A DNA stretch of 64,000 nucleotides from Trebonia sp963759545 (GTDB lineage: Bacteria > Actinomycetota > Actinomycetes > Streptosporangiales > Streptosporangiaceae). A model generated the notes under the pieces. The model was not told the origin of the DNA and ran no database searches. It saw only the letters and a list, made by a program, of their open reading frames with translations. A program made the position numbers and the translations under genes. Of the stretch, positions 36,254-45,798 are shown piece after piece. The stretch's first letter is position 1. Each line of letters begins with the position of its first letter. The DNA lies in NCBI GenBank assembly GCA_963759545.1, contig CAVXAB010000027.1, positions 124,001 to 188,000 on the forward strand. Reading direction: 5' to 3'.

Positions 36254-37009
36254 CTACTCCTGAATAACAGTGACCCCCTGGTCGCGCAGCTGCCGCACGG
36301 TGGGGTGGCCGGCGGGCGCGTCGGTGATGAGGCCCGCGACCTCTGACAGGCCGACGACGGCGTACGGCGCGACGGTCCCGAGCTTCTCGATGCTCGCCAC
36401 GACGTAGGTGTCGGCTGCCCGGCCGACGAGGATCCGGCGGATCGCGGCCTCGTCCGGGTCGCCGGCGGTGAGTCCCGCCTTCGGGTGGATCCCCGCGACC
36501 ACGAGCAGGAAGAGGTCGGCGGTGATGCCGCTGGCCGCCTCCGCCGCCGCCGCGCCGCAGGCGCAGGAGGAGCGCTTGTGCAGCCGGCCGCCGAGGATGA
36601 TGACGTCGGCGGCCGGATGGTCCGTCAGGGCGGCCGCCGTCACCGGGCTGTGGGTGATGATCGTGGCGGCCAGGTCGGGCCGCAACGCGGCGGCGACGGC
36701 CAGCCCGGTCGTGCCGCCGTCCAGGATGACCGTGGTCCCCGGGGTGATCAGCCCGGCGGCCACGGCCCCGACGCGCCGCTTGCTCTCCGGCACGATCCCC
36801 GCCCGCTTGGCGTGCGAGCCGACGGCGGGCGAGGCGGGCAGCGCCCCGCCGTGCACCCGCTGGCAGATCCCGGCGGCGGCCAGGTCCCGCAGGTCGCGGC
36901 GCACGCTGTCTTCTGACACGCCGAACTCGGCGGCGAGGTCCCTGGCGACCAGCTTCCCCTCGCGGCGCAGCCGCGCCACCAGCAGGTCCTTGCGTTCGGC
37001 AGCTAGCAT
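36254..37009 (-). CDS. DeoR family transcriptional regulator (paralogue 1)
   Basis: 251 residues from ATG 37009 (upstream AAGGAG). The helix-turn-helix reads MLAAERKDLLVARLRREGKL followed by VSEDSVRRDLRDLAAAGICQRVHGGA. The effector domain has VILDGGTTGLAVAAAL (phosphosugar-binding isomerase-like loop), IITHSPVTAAAL and the final SEVAGLITDAP. Family members are repressors released by phosphorylated sugars or polyols. It is the first of three close paralogues within 5 kb and lies divergent from metallophosphoesterase 1. Confidence 0.92.
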   Translation of the reverse strand: MLAAERKDLLVARLRREGKLVARDLAAEFGVSEDSVRRDLRDLAAAGICQRVHGGALPASPAVGSHAKRAGIVPESKRRVGAVAAGLITPGTTVILDGGTTGLAVAAALRPDLAATIITHSPVTAAALTDHPAADVIILGGRLHKRSSCACGAAAAEAASGITADLFLLVVAGIHPKAGLTAGDPDEAAIRRILVGRAADTYVVASIEKLGTVAPYAVVGLSEVAGLITDAPAGHPTVRQLRDQGVTVIQE

Positions 37010-37027
37010 CGCGTTTCTCCTTGCTTG

Positions 37028-37180
37028 TGCACGAACATACGGGCAACGGTACAGTCACCATTGTCCGCGCTTCATCCTTCACTCGACGCTCACCTCGGTA
37101 AACACGGTGAATGAACGTCGATGGAACGCTCAGCAAAGATCTCCGGCTTATTCTTTCTTATGCACGATATTGCACGATTA
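37028..37180. promoter_or_regulatory. TGCACGA motifs in the DeoR1/phosphoesterase 1 divergent region
   Basis: TGCACGATAT and TGCACGATTA form a tandem direct repeat at 37161-37180, and TGCACGAACA lies at 37028-37037. A related TGCACGTTTA occurs at 42488-42497 upstream of the four-binding-protein operon. DeoR repressors usually bind short direct repeats, so these are candidate operators. Confidence 0.5.
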
Positions 37181-37226
37181 TCTTTAATGGCTAGCATCGG
37201 CGGTGGCAGCAGTGAAGGAGTAAGGA

Positions 37227-38066
37227 ATGCCAGCGAACACGCCAGGGAAATCACACAAGGTAGCGTTCTACGCGGACATCTTCTACGACTCCGAGCTCTC
37301 CCCCGCCTACTGGACGCCGCCCGCGAGCCTCGACGTGGACGTCATCCTCCTCGGCGGCGACATCCACTACTCGCCGGAGGGCCTCGGCGCGATGCTGACC
37401 GAGATCCGGCAGGCCCAGGACAGCGCCACCAGGATCATCGTCGTGCCAGGCAACGGCGAGTACGCCGGCCAAGAGCTCGCCGACTCGCGCGGGCGGTACC
37501 GCGCGGTCGCTGACGCCATCCCGAACACGACCTGGCTCGACGACGAGACGGTCGTGCTGCCGGGCGGCCTGCGGATCATCGGGTCGACCCTGTGGTCGGA
37601 CGTGGCCGAGGACGAGCTCGGCCACTACAGCGAGATGCTCGCCGGCCATGGCCTGAAGGGCGTCGACGACATCCGCCTCGGCGACCGCTACCTCACCCTG
37701 CGGGACACCAACAAGCTGCACACGGCGGCGCGGGACTTCATCGCACGCGAGCTGCGCGCCCTGTCGAGCGCGGAGCGCGCGAAGACCATCGTCTGCACGC
37801 ACTTCTGGCCGACGCTGCGCCCGTGGACCGACGAGGCGGGCCGCCCGCTCGCGGACCACCAGGAGTCGCAGTGGCTGCAGACGATGGCTTCCGGCCTGGA
37901 CGAGGTGATCGCCGAGTCCGGGCCGCGGTTCTGGCTGTGCGGGCACGCGCACACCACGCACCAGGTGACGATCGGTGCCACCCAAGTCGCGTCTAACCCG
38001 CGGGCCGGGGACGGACCAGGGCACGTCAATCCCGAGTTCGCGGAGTCTTACGTGGTCGAGCTGTGA
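37227..38066 (+). CDS. Metallophosphoesterase-fold protein 1, two metal-site motifs altered
   Basis: 279 residues. The calcineurin-like fold is recognisable from VILLGGDIHYSPEG, TIVCTHFWPTLRP and FWLCGHAHTTHQ. The first motif, normally DxH, reads ADIFYD, and the usual GNHE/D reads PGNGEYAG, so a metal-binding His and the catalytic His appear lost. It may be inactive, use a different geometry, or belong to a subgroup with substituted ligands. It is followed by an overlapping HAD gene (GTGA) and is divergent from DeoR paralogue 1, which suggests joint control. Confidence 0.8.
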   Translation: MPANTPGKSHKVAFYADIFYDSELSPAYWTPPASLDVDVILLGGDIHYSPEGLGAMLTEIRQAQDSATRIIVVPGNGEYAGQELADSRGRYRAVADAIPNTTWLDDETVVLPGGLRIIGSTLWSDVAEDELGHYSEMLAGHGLKGVDDIRLGDRYLTLRDTNKLHTAARDFIARELRALSSAERAKTIVCTHFWPTLRPWTDEAGRPLADHQESQWLQTMASGLDEVIAESGPRFWLCGHAHTTHQVTIGATQVASNPRAGDGPGHVNPEFAESYVVEL

Positions 38067-38740
38067 CCAGCGCGCGGGTCACGGCGAGCGCCAGCCGGGA
38101 GGCGCGCGTCTCCGCGATCCTGTTCGACCTGGACGGCGTGCTCGTGGACTCGCTCCGGGTGGTGGAACGGTCCTGGCGGCGCTGGGCGCGCGAGCAGGAC
38201 CTGTCCGGCGACGAAGTGCTCGCCGTCGTGCACGGCCGGACCGCGCGCGAGGTGATCGGCTTGCTCACCCCGCACCTGGACGCGGCGGAGCAGGCCCTGC
38301 TTGTCGGCGGCTATGAGCGGGAGCACCGGGGCGACCTCGCGCTGCTGCCCGGCGCCCGCGAGTGCGTCGGGATCGCCCGTCAGGGGCGCTGGGCGGTGGT
38401 CACGTCGGGGACGAGGGCGCTCGCCACCACCCGGCTGGCCGCGGTCGGCCTGCCGGAGCCTGAAGTCCTTGTCACCGCCGACGACGTGACCTTCGGCAAG
38501 CCCGACCCCGAGCCGTACCGGCGAGCGGCCGCGGCCCTCGGCGTTCCCGAGGCGGAGTGCGTCGTGGTGGAGGACGCCCCGATGGGCGTGCTTGCCGCCA
38601 AGCGGGCCGGCATGACCGTGCTCGCCGTCGCGACGACCCACGCGCCCGCCGCGCTCGGCCAGGCCGACCTGGTGTTCCCCGGCATGGCGGACGTCAGCTG
38701 GTGGCTGGGCGCGCGCGCCGGCGACGTCCAGGCCGGCTAG
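38063..38740 (+). CDS. HAD-superfamily phosphatase/phosphomutase-like (beta-PGM type)
   Basis: 225 residues from GTG 38063, overlapping the upstream stop. Motif I FDLDGVLVDSL has the nucleophile Asp and acid/base Asp, motif II is VVTSGTRAL, motif III FGKPDPEPYRRAA, motif IV VVVEDAPMGVLAAKRAG. A small helical cap lies between motifs I and II. Such subfamily IA proteins dephosphorylate sugar phosphates or interconvert them. Coupled to phosphoesterase 1; converges on DeoR paralogue 2 with a four-base overlap. Confidence 0.9.
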   Translation: MTSARVTASASREARVSAILFDLDGVLVDSLRVVERSWRRWAREQDLSGDEVLAVVHGRTAREVIGLLTPHLDAAEQALLVGGYEREHRGDLALLPGARECVGIARQGRWAVVTSGTRALATTRLAAVGLPEPEVLVTADDVTFGKPDPEPYRRAAAALGVPEAECVVVEDAPMGVLAAKRAGMTVLAVATTHAPAALGQADLVFPGMADVSWWLGARAGDVQAG

Positions 38741-39492
38741 GCCTGAACGACCGTGATTCCCTGCGCGCGGAGCTGGCTGACCGTGGTGTGCTCGCCCGGG
38801 GCGTCGGTGATCACGCCGGCGATCTCGGAGAGGCGGACGACCTGGTACGAGCAGACGGCACCGAGCTTCTCTGTGCTGCCGACGACGTAGGTGTCGGCGG
38901 CCCGGCTGACCAGGAGCCGCTTCATGGCGGCCTCGTCCGGGTCGCCAGTGGTGAGGCCCTCCTTCGGGTGGATGCCGCCGAGCCCGAGGAAGTAAAGGTC
39001 GGCGGACACCGCCGCGGCCGCCTCGGCGGCCGCCGCCCCGCAGGCGGCGACCGAGTGCTTGAACAGCCGGCCGCCGAGGATGAAGACGTCGACGGTCGGG
39101 TGCTCGGCCAGGGCAGCGGCCGTGGTCGGGCTGTGCGTGATGATGGTCGCGGCCAGGTCGGGGCGCAGCGCCCGGGCGATCTCGATCGCCGTCGTGCCGC
39201 TGTCAAGGATCGCGGTCGTGCCCGGCGTGATCATCTCGGCGGCCCTGGCCGCGATGCGGCGCTTGCTCTCCGGGGCGATCTCGGTGCGCGCCTTGAGGGT
39301 GCCGAGCGCCTGCGACACCGGGAGCGCCCCGCCGTAGACGCGCTGGCAGAGCCCCGCGGCGGCCAGCTCCCGCAGGTCGCGCCTGACGCTGTCCTCCGAC
39401 AGTCCGAGCTCGGTGGCCAGGTCCCTGGCGACGAGCTTGCCGTCCCGGCGCAGCCGTGTCACCAGCAGGTCCCTGCGCTCGGCAGCTAGCAT
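38737..39492 (-). CDS. DeoR family transcriptional regulator (paralogue 2)
   Basis: 251 residues from ATG 39492, aligned with the starts of the other two paralogues; an in-frame ATG at 39507 adds only MRSNT. The helix-turn-helix contains LSEDSVRRDLRELAAAGLCQ, and the effector loop reads AILDSGTTAIEIARAL. The closing block is SEIAGVITDAPGEHTTV. It is divergent from phosphoesterase 2 (106-bp gap) and tail-to-tail with the HAD gene. Confidence 0.92.
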   Translation of the reverse strand: MLAAERRDLLVTRLRRDGKLVARDLATELGLSEDSVRRDLRELAAAGLCQRVYGGALPVSQALGTLKARTEIAPESKRRIAARAAEMITPGTTAILDSGTTAIEIARALRPDLAATIITHSPTTAAALAEHPTVDVFILGGRLFKHSVAACGAAAAEAAAAVSADLYFLGLGGIHPKEGLTTGDPDEAAMKRLLVSRAADTYVVGSTEKLGAVCSYQVVRLSEIAGVITDAPGEHTTVSQLRAQGITVVQA

Positions 39493-39598
39493 CGTGTTAC
39501 TCCTCATTTCCGCGCGATTTTACCCGAAGCGGTTGGGGCCGTGGATACTCCGGCTTTACGTTTGATGGCGTCGTCACGTGATCTTAGGAGCAGCCACC

Positions 39599-40447
39599 GT
39601 GCGGATCATTCAGCTGTCCGATACCCACATCTCCCACCTTGGCGGTGTTCCCGCCGAGAACATGACGGTTCTGGCGGACCACATCAACCGTGAGGCCCGT
39701 CCCGACTTGGTCGTCCACACCGGCGACGTGGTGATCGCCGATCCGGACTCCGTGCAAGACCGCGACGCGGCCAGGCGCCTGCTGGCCCGGATCGACGCCC
39801 CGCTGCTCGTGCTGCCAGGCAACCACGACGTGGGCGAGTGCGCCGAGACCCCGTGGAAGGACATCTGGGTGACCGGGGAGCGGATCATGCGCTTCTCGTC
39901 GGCATGGGGTCAGGACCGGTTCTTCCTGGAGGGCGACGCCACCACTCGTTCGGCTGACTGGGTTTTCATCGGGATCAACAGCGAGCGGATCGCGTCGGGA
40001 CTGCCGGAGGAGCGCGAGCAGTGGGACTGGCTGGCGGATGCCGCGGAGCGAGCCCGCGGCAAGTCCGTGATGCTGTTCCTGCACAAGCCGCTGTGGTTCC
40101 CCGGCGGTAGCCAGTCTGGCATCACCGTCAGCGAGGCCGGCAGGCAGCGGCTGATCGAGCTGTTCTCCGGCGCCCGGCTGCGCGTGGTAGCCAACGGTCA
40201 CGTGCACCGCTACCGCCGCGCCTTCGAAGGGGAGATCCTGACGGTCTCGGCGCCGTCGCTGACCTTCGCGCTGCCCGCCGACCCGGGCCGCGGCCTTGAG
40301 CCGGGCGCCCCGGGGATCGTCGAGTACCTGATCGACGGCGACGACGTGCAGGCAGAGCTGCGCCAGGTACCCGGTCTTACCGGCGTGACCGACGTGGCGG
40401 CGATGACCGAGTTCACCGCTGCGCTGGCCGAGATCGAAGCCCGGTAG
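39599..40447 (+). CDS. Metallophosphoesterase 2 (class III phosphodiesterase, CpdA/GpdQ-like)
   Basis: 282 residues from GTG 39599, with AGGAG eight bases upstream. All motifs are intact: IIQLSDTHISHLGG, VVHTGDVV, VLPGNHDVGE, LFLHKPLW and VVANGHVHRYRRAF. Class III enzymes hydrolyse cyclic nucleotides or glycerophosphodiesters with a two-metal centre. In a region of DeoR regulators and sugar phosphatases, a glycerophosphodiester or sugar-phosphate substrate is more likely than cAMP, but this is inference. In contrast to phosphoesterase 1 it should be active. Confidence 0.9.
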   Translation: MRIIQLSDTHISHLGGVPAENMTVLADHINREARPDLVVHTGDVVIADPDSVQDRDAARRLLARIDAPLLVLPGNHDVGECAETPWKDIWVTGERIMRFSSAWGQDRFFLEGDATTRSADWVFIGINSERIASGLPEEREQWDWLADAAERARGKSVMLFLHKPLWFPGGSQSGITVSEAGRQRLIELFSGARLRVVANGHVHRYRRAFEGEILTVSAPSLTFALPADPGRGLEPGAPGIVEYLIDGDDVQAELRQVPGLTGVTDVAAMTEFTAALAEIEAR

Positions 40448-40490
40448 TCACGGGCACGCTTGTCTCCGGCGTTTCGGCGCCCCATAGCGA

Positions 40491-41246
40491 TCAGGCCTCG
40501 ATGATGGTCACCCTGTCCTCCCGGAGCTGGCGGACGGTTGGCTCGCCGGCGGGGGCATCGGTGATGATCCCCGCCACCTCCGACAGGCCGGTGACCTTGT
40601 AGGAGCAGACCGTTCCCAGCTTCTCGATGCTGGCCAGGACATAGCTGTCGGCCGCCCGGCTGATGAAGATCCGGAGCAGCGCGGCCTCCTCGGGCTCGCT
40701 GGTCGTGAGTCCTTGCCTGGGGTGTATGCCGGGCACGGGGAACAAGGCGAGGTCGGCAGTGACGCTGCTGGCCGCCTCGACCGCCGCGGCGCCTGACGCG
40801 CTGACACCAAGCTTGTGGAGCCGGCCCCCCAGCACGAAGACGTTCACGGTCGGGTGGCTGGCCAGCGCGCTCGCGGTCGACGAGCTGTGCGTGATGATCG
40901 TCGCCTCCAGGTCGGGTGGCAGCGCCGCCACGACCTCAAGGGCCGTCGTCCCGCCGCCCAGGATGGCCGTGCTGCCCGGCGGGATGAGCCCGGCCGCCCG
41001 CGCCGCGACGCGCCGCTTGCTCTCCGGCGCGATCGCGAACCGGCTCGCCTGGGTCCCGAGCGCCGGGGAGACGGGCAGCGCCCCGCCGTAGACCCGCTGG
41101 CAAAGACCGGCCGCGGCCAGCTCCCGCAGGTCCCTGCGCACGCTGTCTTCTGACATGCCAAGCTCCTGCGCGAGGTCCCGCGCGATGAGCTTTCCGTCGC
41201 GGCGCAGCCGTGCCACGAGCAGGTCCCTGCGTTCGGCGGCCAGCAT
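40491..41246 (-). CDS. DeoR family transcriptional regulator (paralogue 3)
   Basis: 251 residues from ATG 41246, where the other paralogues start; an in-frame GTG at 41255 overlaps the stop of the upstream MetE-like gene and is an alternative. Conserved blocks are MSEDSVRRDLRELAAAGLCQ, AILGGGTTALEVVAAL and SEVAGIITDAPAGEPTVRQL. In the effector loop the usual DGGTT/DSGTT Asp is Gly (LGGGTT), which may change ligand recognition. It is co-transcribed with the MetE-like gene and divergent from the ABC operon. Confidence 0.92.
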   Translation of the reverse strand: MLAAERRDLLVARLRRDGKLIARDLAQELGMSEDSVRRDLRELAAAGLCQRVYGGALPVSPALGTQASRFAIAPESKRRVAARAAGLIPPGSTAILGGGTTALEVVAALPPDLEATIITHSSSTASALASHPTVNVFVLGGRLHKLGVSASGAAAVEAASSVTADLALFPVPGIHPRQGLTTSEPEEAALLRIFISRAADSYVLASIEKLGTVCSYKVTGLSEVAGIITDAPAGEPTVRQLREDRVTIIEA

Positions 41247-41251
41247 CGCGA

Positions 41252-42388
41252 TCACCACAGGCGGGCGCTGGCGAGCCGGGCGCCCTCGCTCATCGCGGTC
41301 AGCTTGGCCCAGGTGATCCTCGGGTCGACGGTGTGCAGGCCGGCGATCGTGGCGAAGCCGCAGTCGGTCCCCGCGATCACGCTGGCCTTGCCGACCACGT
41401 CGGCGTAGCGGACCAGCCGCTGGGCGACGAGCTCGGGGTGCTCGATGAAGTTGGTGGTGGAGTCGAGCACGCCAGGGATGATGACCTTGCCCTCGGGCAG
41501 CTTCACGTCCTCGAACACCGCCCACTCGTGCTCGTGCCTTGGGTTGGCCCCCTCGAAGGAGACCGCGCCCGGCCTGGCGGCGAGCACCAGGTCGATGAAG
41601 CGGGCGAGTGGTACGTCGGTGTGATGCGGGCCCTCACCGTTGCCCCAGCACAGGTGCATGCGCATGCGGTCAGGCGGGATGTCCCGCGTGGCGTGGTCCA
41701 CGGCCGCGAGCCGCATCGCGACCCGCCTGCGGAACTCCGCCACGTCGGCCGCCGGGGCGCCGTCCAGGCTGTCGTCGGCCGCCGGCAGGTCCGGGCAGTC
41801 GAGCTGCAGGATCAGGCCGGCCGCGACAATGGCGTCGTACTCCTCCTTCATCGCCTCGGCGAGGGCGAAGATGTACTCCTCGGTGCTCGCGTAGTGCTGG
41901 TTGTCCGGCATGTAGAGGGCGATGATGCCGGGCGACGCCGCGGACATGAACACGTCGTCGCCGCTGGCGGCGGCGCCGGCGGCGAAGCCGGTGGCGGCCT
42001 TGAGGTTCGCGATGTCGGCCTCGAGCTTCGCCCGGCCGGTGTAGGCGACCGGCCCGGTGCACGGCGGGGTGGCGACGCCCTCGCCGTGCTGCGCCCGCAG
42101 CCGCTCGTAGTACTCGGGGAAGTCCTCGACCGCCCGGCCGCGCCACTTCCTGGCGGCCGGCTCGCCCTCGAAGCCGGTCAGCCGCTCGGTCACGTAGGTC
42201 GCGTAGCTCGGCTTGCTGACCTCGCCGTCGTTCACGATGTCGATGCCGGCCGCGCGCTGGCGGCGGACCGTCTCCTCGACCGCGGCCAAAACCTCGGCGC
42301 CGTCGAAGCGGTCGGTCAGGCTGGCGGGCCTCGGCAGGCTCCCGGTGTGCGTGGTGAGAATGCGCTCGCTGCTGGTCTGCATGCTCAT
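41252..42388 (-). CDS. MetE C-terminal-like (cobalamin-independent methionine synthase family) protein
   Basis: 378 residues from ATG 42388, with GAAAGGA upstream; the open frame extends further but lacks support. It matches the C-terminal half of MetE: ILTTHTGSLPRP, DIVNDGEVSKPSYATY, LQLDCPDLP, and zinc ligands in MHLCWGNGEGPHH and GTDCGFATI. Stand-alone proteins of this size transfer alkyl groups between a thiol and another small molecule; methionine synthesis needs the missing N-terminal domain or a different methyl donor. It is followed by DeoR paralogue 3 and is divergent from the ABC operon. Confidence 0.85.
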   Translation of the reverse strand: MSMQTSSERILTTHTGSLPRPASLTDRFDGAEVLAAVEETVRRQRAAGIDIVNDGEVSKPSYATYVTERLTGFEGEPAARKWRGRAVEDFPEYYERLRAQHGEGVATPPCTGPVAYTGRAKLEADIANLKAATGFAAGAAASGDDVFMSAASPGIIALYMPDNQHYASTEEYIFALAEAMKEEYDAIVAAGLILQLDCPDLPAADDSLDGAPAADVAEFRRRVAMRLAAVDHATRDIPPDRMRMHLCWGNGEGPHHTDVPLARFIDLVLAARPGAVSFEGANPRHEHEWAVFEDVKLPEGKVIIPGVLDSTTNFIEHPELVAQRLVRYADVVGKASVIAGTDCGFATIAGLHTVDPRITWAKLTAMSEGARLASARLW

Positions 42389-42545
42389 GGTCCTTTCGAA
42401 ACCATCCGACGAATAGCGGCAAATGGGATGAACACCGATCAAAGAATGATCAAATTCTTCCTGTTGCTTCTTGATCATGCGCAGTCTTGCACGTTTACAG
42501 TAGCGCTGTGACCAGGCGTTGGGGAAGACCTCGGAAGGACGTGGC

Positions 42546-44135
42546 ATGAAGATCCGCGTGACGGCCGCGCTCGCGGCCGCGACCGCCGTCGGGCTCGCTT
42601 TCACCCTCAGCGCGTGCTCGGGAACCACCGCCGCGCCGTCCGGAGCGCCCGGCGCGCCCGGCTCCGCCGCGACGATCCGCTGCTGCGCATCGGCGACGAC
42701 GCGTCACTGTCGACCCTCGACACCGGCGCGGACGAGGGCAACGACGCCTACGGCACGCTGGAGACGCTGACCAGGTTCGGTCCTGACGGCCAGGTGGAAC
42801 CGGACCTGGCCAGCTCGGTAAGCCACCCCGACGCCGTCACCTACGTCTACCACCTGCGGCAGGACGTGAAGTTCTGGAACGGCGACCCGATGACCTCCGC
42901 CGACGTGGTCAACGCGCTCGACTACTACCGCAAGCCCGGCTCGTACGTGTCCGCTGAGATCGCGCCGGTCAAGAGCGTCGTCGCCCGGCCCGTACACGGT
43001 GACCGTCACGCTGGGGAACTCCTACGCGCCCTGGAGCGCCGAGACGACCAGCCAGTTCCCGATCTTCGAGAAGAAGTTCGCCGACGAGCACAAGACCACG
43101 ATGGGCCGGCCGGGCGTGCTGATCATGGGCACCGGGCCCTGGCAGATCGACAGCTTCGACCCGACCACCGGCCTCGAGCTCTCCGCCAACCCGCACTGGT
43201 GGGGCGGAACGGTGCCGGTCAAGCACATCTCGGTCAAGTTCTTCGCCAGCGAGACGACCGAGGCGCTCGCGTTCCGCGGCGGCGAGATCGACGTGGCCAA
43301 CAACGTGCTCAACCTCAAGGCATTCAAGTCGACGTCGGGGGGCAGCATCGTCAGCGCTCCCGCGTTCTCCGCGGGGTACTTCGGCATGAACGTCCACCAG
43401 GCGCCGTGGAACGACATCCACGTGCGCCGCGCCGTCGCCTACGCGCTCAACCGCTCCGACATCATCGCCGCCCTCGGCAACAACGCGCAGCCCGTCACGA
43501 CGCTCATCCCGCCCGCCGAACTCGATCGCCTCGGGTCCAAGGAGCAGGTCAACACGCTGATCAGCGGGTTGCCTAGCTATCCGTACAACCTGGCCACGGC
43601 CAAGCAGGAACTGGCCGAGTCGGCCTACCCGCATGGCTTCACCGCGACTACCCAGACGATCACCTTCGCCTCCTACACCCCGGTCAACGAGGCGGTCGCC
43701 GGCGACCTGGCCAAGATCGGGATCAACCTCAAGCTCAAGACCATCGGGTTCACCCAGTACCTCGCCTTCGCCAGCGGCAACAAGAACGCGATCGGCGGCC
43801 TGTACGCCACGATGAACGTCACCAACCCGGACCCCGACTCGTTCCCGTCTGCCCTGCTCGGCAGCGTGAACATCGCCGACGGCGGATACGACTGGGCCAA
43901 CTACGACCCGCCCGTGATCGACACGCTGATCAAGGCGGGCGAGACCACTCAGGACCCGGTCAAGCGGCTGGCCATCTACCGGCAAATGCTCAAGACGCTG
44001 GCGACCGACCTGCCCTACGTGCCGCTTTACATCCAGGACTACAACGTCGCACTGTCCGGTAAATTCACGTGGCCAAATTACAACGTGTACACGCAATGGG
44101 GCGACTGGGCACTCAATATAAAGGCGAAGAATTAA
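42546..44135 (+). pseudogene. ABC substrate-binding lipoprotein 1 (SBP_bac_5, type A), frame broken twice
   Basis: 530 codons from ATG 42546 (GGAAGGAC upstream). The signal peptide ends in the lipobox TLSACSG. Shifts near 42680 and 42990 join IRIGDDASLSTLDTGAD-type sequence, YVYHLRQDVKFWNGDPMTSADV and GTGPWQIDSFDP with NPHWWGG and DIHVRRAVAYALNRSD. The first break is explained by CC instead of CCC in ATCCCGCTGCTG, since the neighbours read IPLLR there. Family 5 proteins deliver oligopeptides, nickel, or oligosaccharides to Dpp/Opp-type importers. Confidence 0.82.
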
Positions 44136-44179
44136 AGCCAGAGTTATCCCGAACGAATTCGGCTTACTCAGGAGGCATT

Positions 44180-45778
44180 ATGAAGCTCCTTACGCGCGCC
44201 GTGCCCGCGGCGGCCGCCGTCCTGGTGCTGGCAGGCCTGGCCGCCTGCTCGTCCGGCTCGTCGGCGGCCAACTCGGCTAACCCCGCTTCCGGCGGGGCAA
44301 GCGCGGCCATCCCGCTGCTGCGGGTGGGCACAACCGGCGGCACGTCGAACGTGGACCCGCTGACCACGCAGGGCTGCGCCACGGATTACTGCGGCCTTTT
44401 CATGGAACGGCTCATGAAATTCGCCCCCGACGGAAAGCTCGCACCCCAGCTCGCCACGTCGATAACTCAGCCGAACGCGGTCACCGACGTATTCCACCTG
44501 CGGCACGGGGTCAAGTTCTGGGACGGCGACGAGATGACCTCGGCCGACGTGGTGGCCTCGCTGGAATACCAGGAGGCGCCCGGGTCGGAGACCGCCACCT
44601 ACTACACGGACGTGAAGAGCATCACCGCCGACGGGCCATACACCGTCGTCGTCACCCTCAAGCAGCCGGACTCGAGCTGGGCGCAGAACATGGCCTACGA
44701 GGGCGTGATCTTCGAGAAGAAGTTCCAGCAAGAGCACAAGGCCACCTTCGGCAAGCCCGGCACCCTCGTGATGGGCACCGGGCCGTGGGAGATCGTCAGC
44801 CTCGACCCGACCACCGGCGCCGAACTTTCCGCCAACCCGCACTGGTGGGGCGGCACGGCGCCGGTCCAGCACATCTCGTTCAAGTTCTTCTCCAGCGAGA
44901 CGAGCGAGGCCCTCGCCATGCGGGCCGGCGAGATCGATGTGGCGTTCCCGAACGACGGCGCCACCTTCGCCGCGGCGTCCGGCGCCAAGGTCACCAGCTG
45001 GCTGAACAACCAGATCGGCTACTTCAGCATGAATACCAAGCTGGCGCCGTGGAGCGACATTCACGTGCGTCGCGCGGTGGCCTCCGCGCTGAACCGGGCC
45101 GACATTATCGCGGCGGGCGGCGGCGCGACCTCGGCGGTGCCGCTCTACGACTTCTTCCCCGCCATCGACCTGGACCTGCTCGGCTCCAAGGCGCAGGTCA
45201 ACGCCATTATCGGGGCGCTTCCGAAGTTCTCGTTCAACCTCCCCGCCGCCAAGGCGCAGATGGCGGAATCGGCGTACCCGCACGGGTTCACCGCCACCAT
45301 GGAGGTCTGCCAGATCGGCGACTTCATCAACATCGACCAGGTGATCGCCGCCGAGCTGCAGCGAATCGGGATCACCCTGAAGCTGAAGACGGCCACCTGC
45401 GACGCCTGGGTGACGGAGCTCTACGGGCCGAAGAACTTCGGGCCGATGTTCTCCACCAGCCACTCCTCCATCGTCGACCCGAGCGGCCTGGCCGCCTACA
45501 TGCTCGGCAGCCAGGCCGTTCCCGCGGGCGGGCTGAACGTCGCCGATTACACCCCCGCGTCGGTGGACAGCCTGCTCACCGCCAGCGTCGCGACCAGCGA
45601 CCCGGCTCAGCGGCTGGGCATCTACCAGCAGATCCTCACCCACCTGGCGACCGACATCCCGTACGTGCCGCTCTTCCAGAACAACGCCTTCCTCGCCACC
45701 TCAAGCAAGTTCACGCTGCCCGCGCTCGGCATGGACTCCTTCGAGCTCGCCTGGGCGCTCAACGTCAAGCCGGCCTGA
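44180..45778 (+). CDS. ABC substrate-binding lipoprotein 2 (SBP_bac_5, type B)
   Basis: 532 residues, frame intact, from ATG 44180 after a perfect AGGAGG. The lipobox is LAGLAACSS. It carries YDVF-type VFHLRHGVKFWDGDEMTSADV, MGTGPWEIVSLDP, NPHWWGGTAPVQHI and DIHVRRAVASALNRAD. Unlike types A it has two Cys close together early in the mature protein, CATDYCGLFMERL, a feature shared with lipoprotein 4. The DNA leader before the start codon also resembles that of lipoprotein 4. Confidence 0.93.
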   Translation: MKLLTRAVPAAAAVLVLAGLAACSSGSSAANSANPASGGASAAIPLLRVGTTGGTSNVDPLTTQGCATDYCGLFMERLMKFAPDGKLAPQLATSITQPNAVTDVFHLRHGVKFWDGDEMTSADVVASLEYQEAPGSETATYYTDVKSITADGPYTVVVTLKQPDSSWAQNMAYEGVIFEKKFQQEHKATFGKPGTLVMGTGPWEIVSLDPTTGAELSANPHWWGGTAPVQHISFKFFSSETSEALAMRAGEIDVAFPNDGATFAAASGAKVTSWLNNQIGYFSMNTKLAPWSDIHVRRAVASALNRADIIAAGGGATSAVPLYDFFPAIDLDLLGSKAQVNAIIGALPKFSFNLPAAKAQMAESAYPHGFTATMEVCQIGDFINIDQVIAAELQRIGITLKLKTATCDAWVTELYGPKNFGPMFSTSHSSIVDPSGLAAYMLGSQAVPAGGLNVADYTPASVDSLLTASVATSDPAQRLGIYQQILTHLATDIPYVPLFQNNAFLATSSKFTLPALGMDSFELAWALNVKPA

Positions 45779-45798
45779 TGAGAGGGCGGAAACTGTCA

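Noticed and set aside
44785..45778. Long alternative frame through lipoprotein 2
   Set aside because: Only the 44180 frame carries the family motifs; the other is an Arg/Pro-rich shadow typical of GC-rich DNA.
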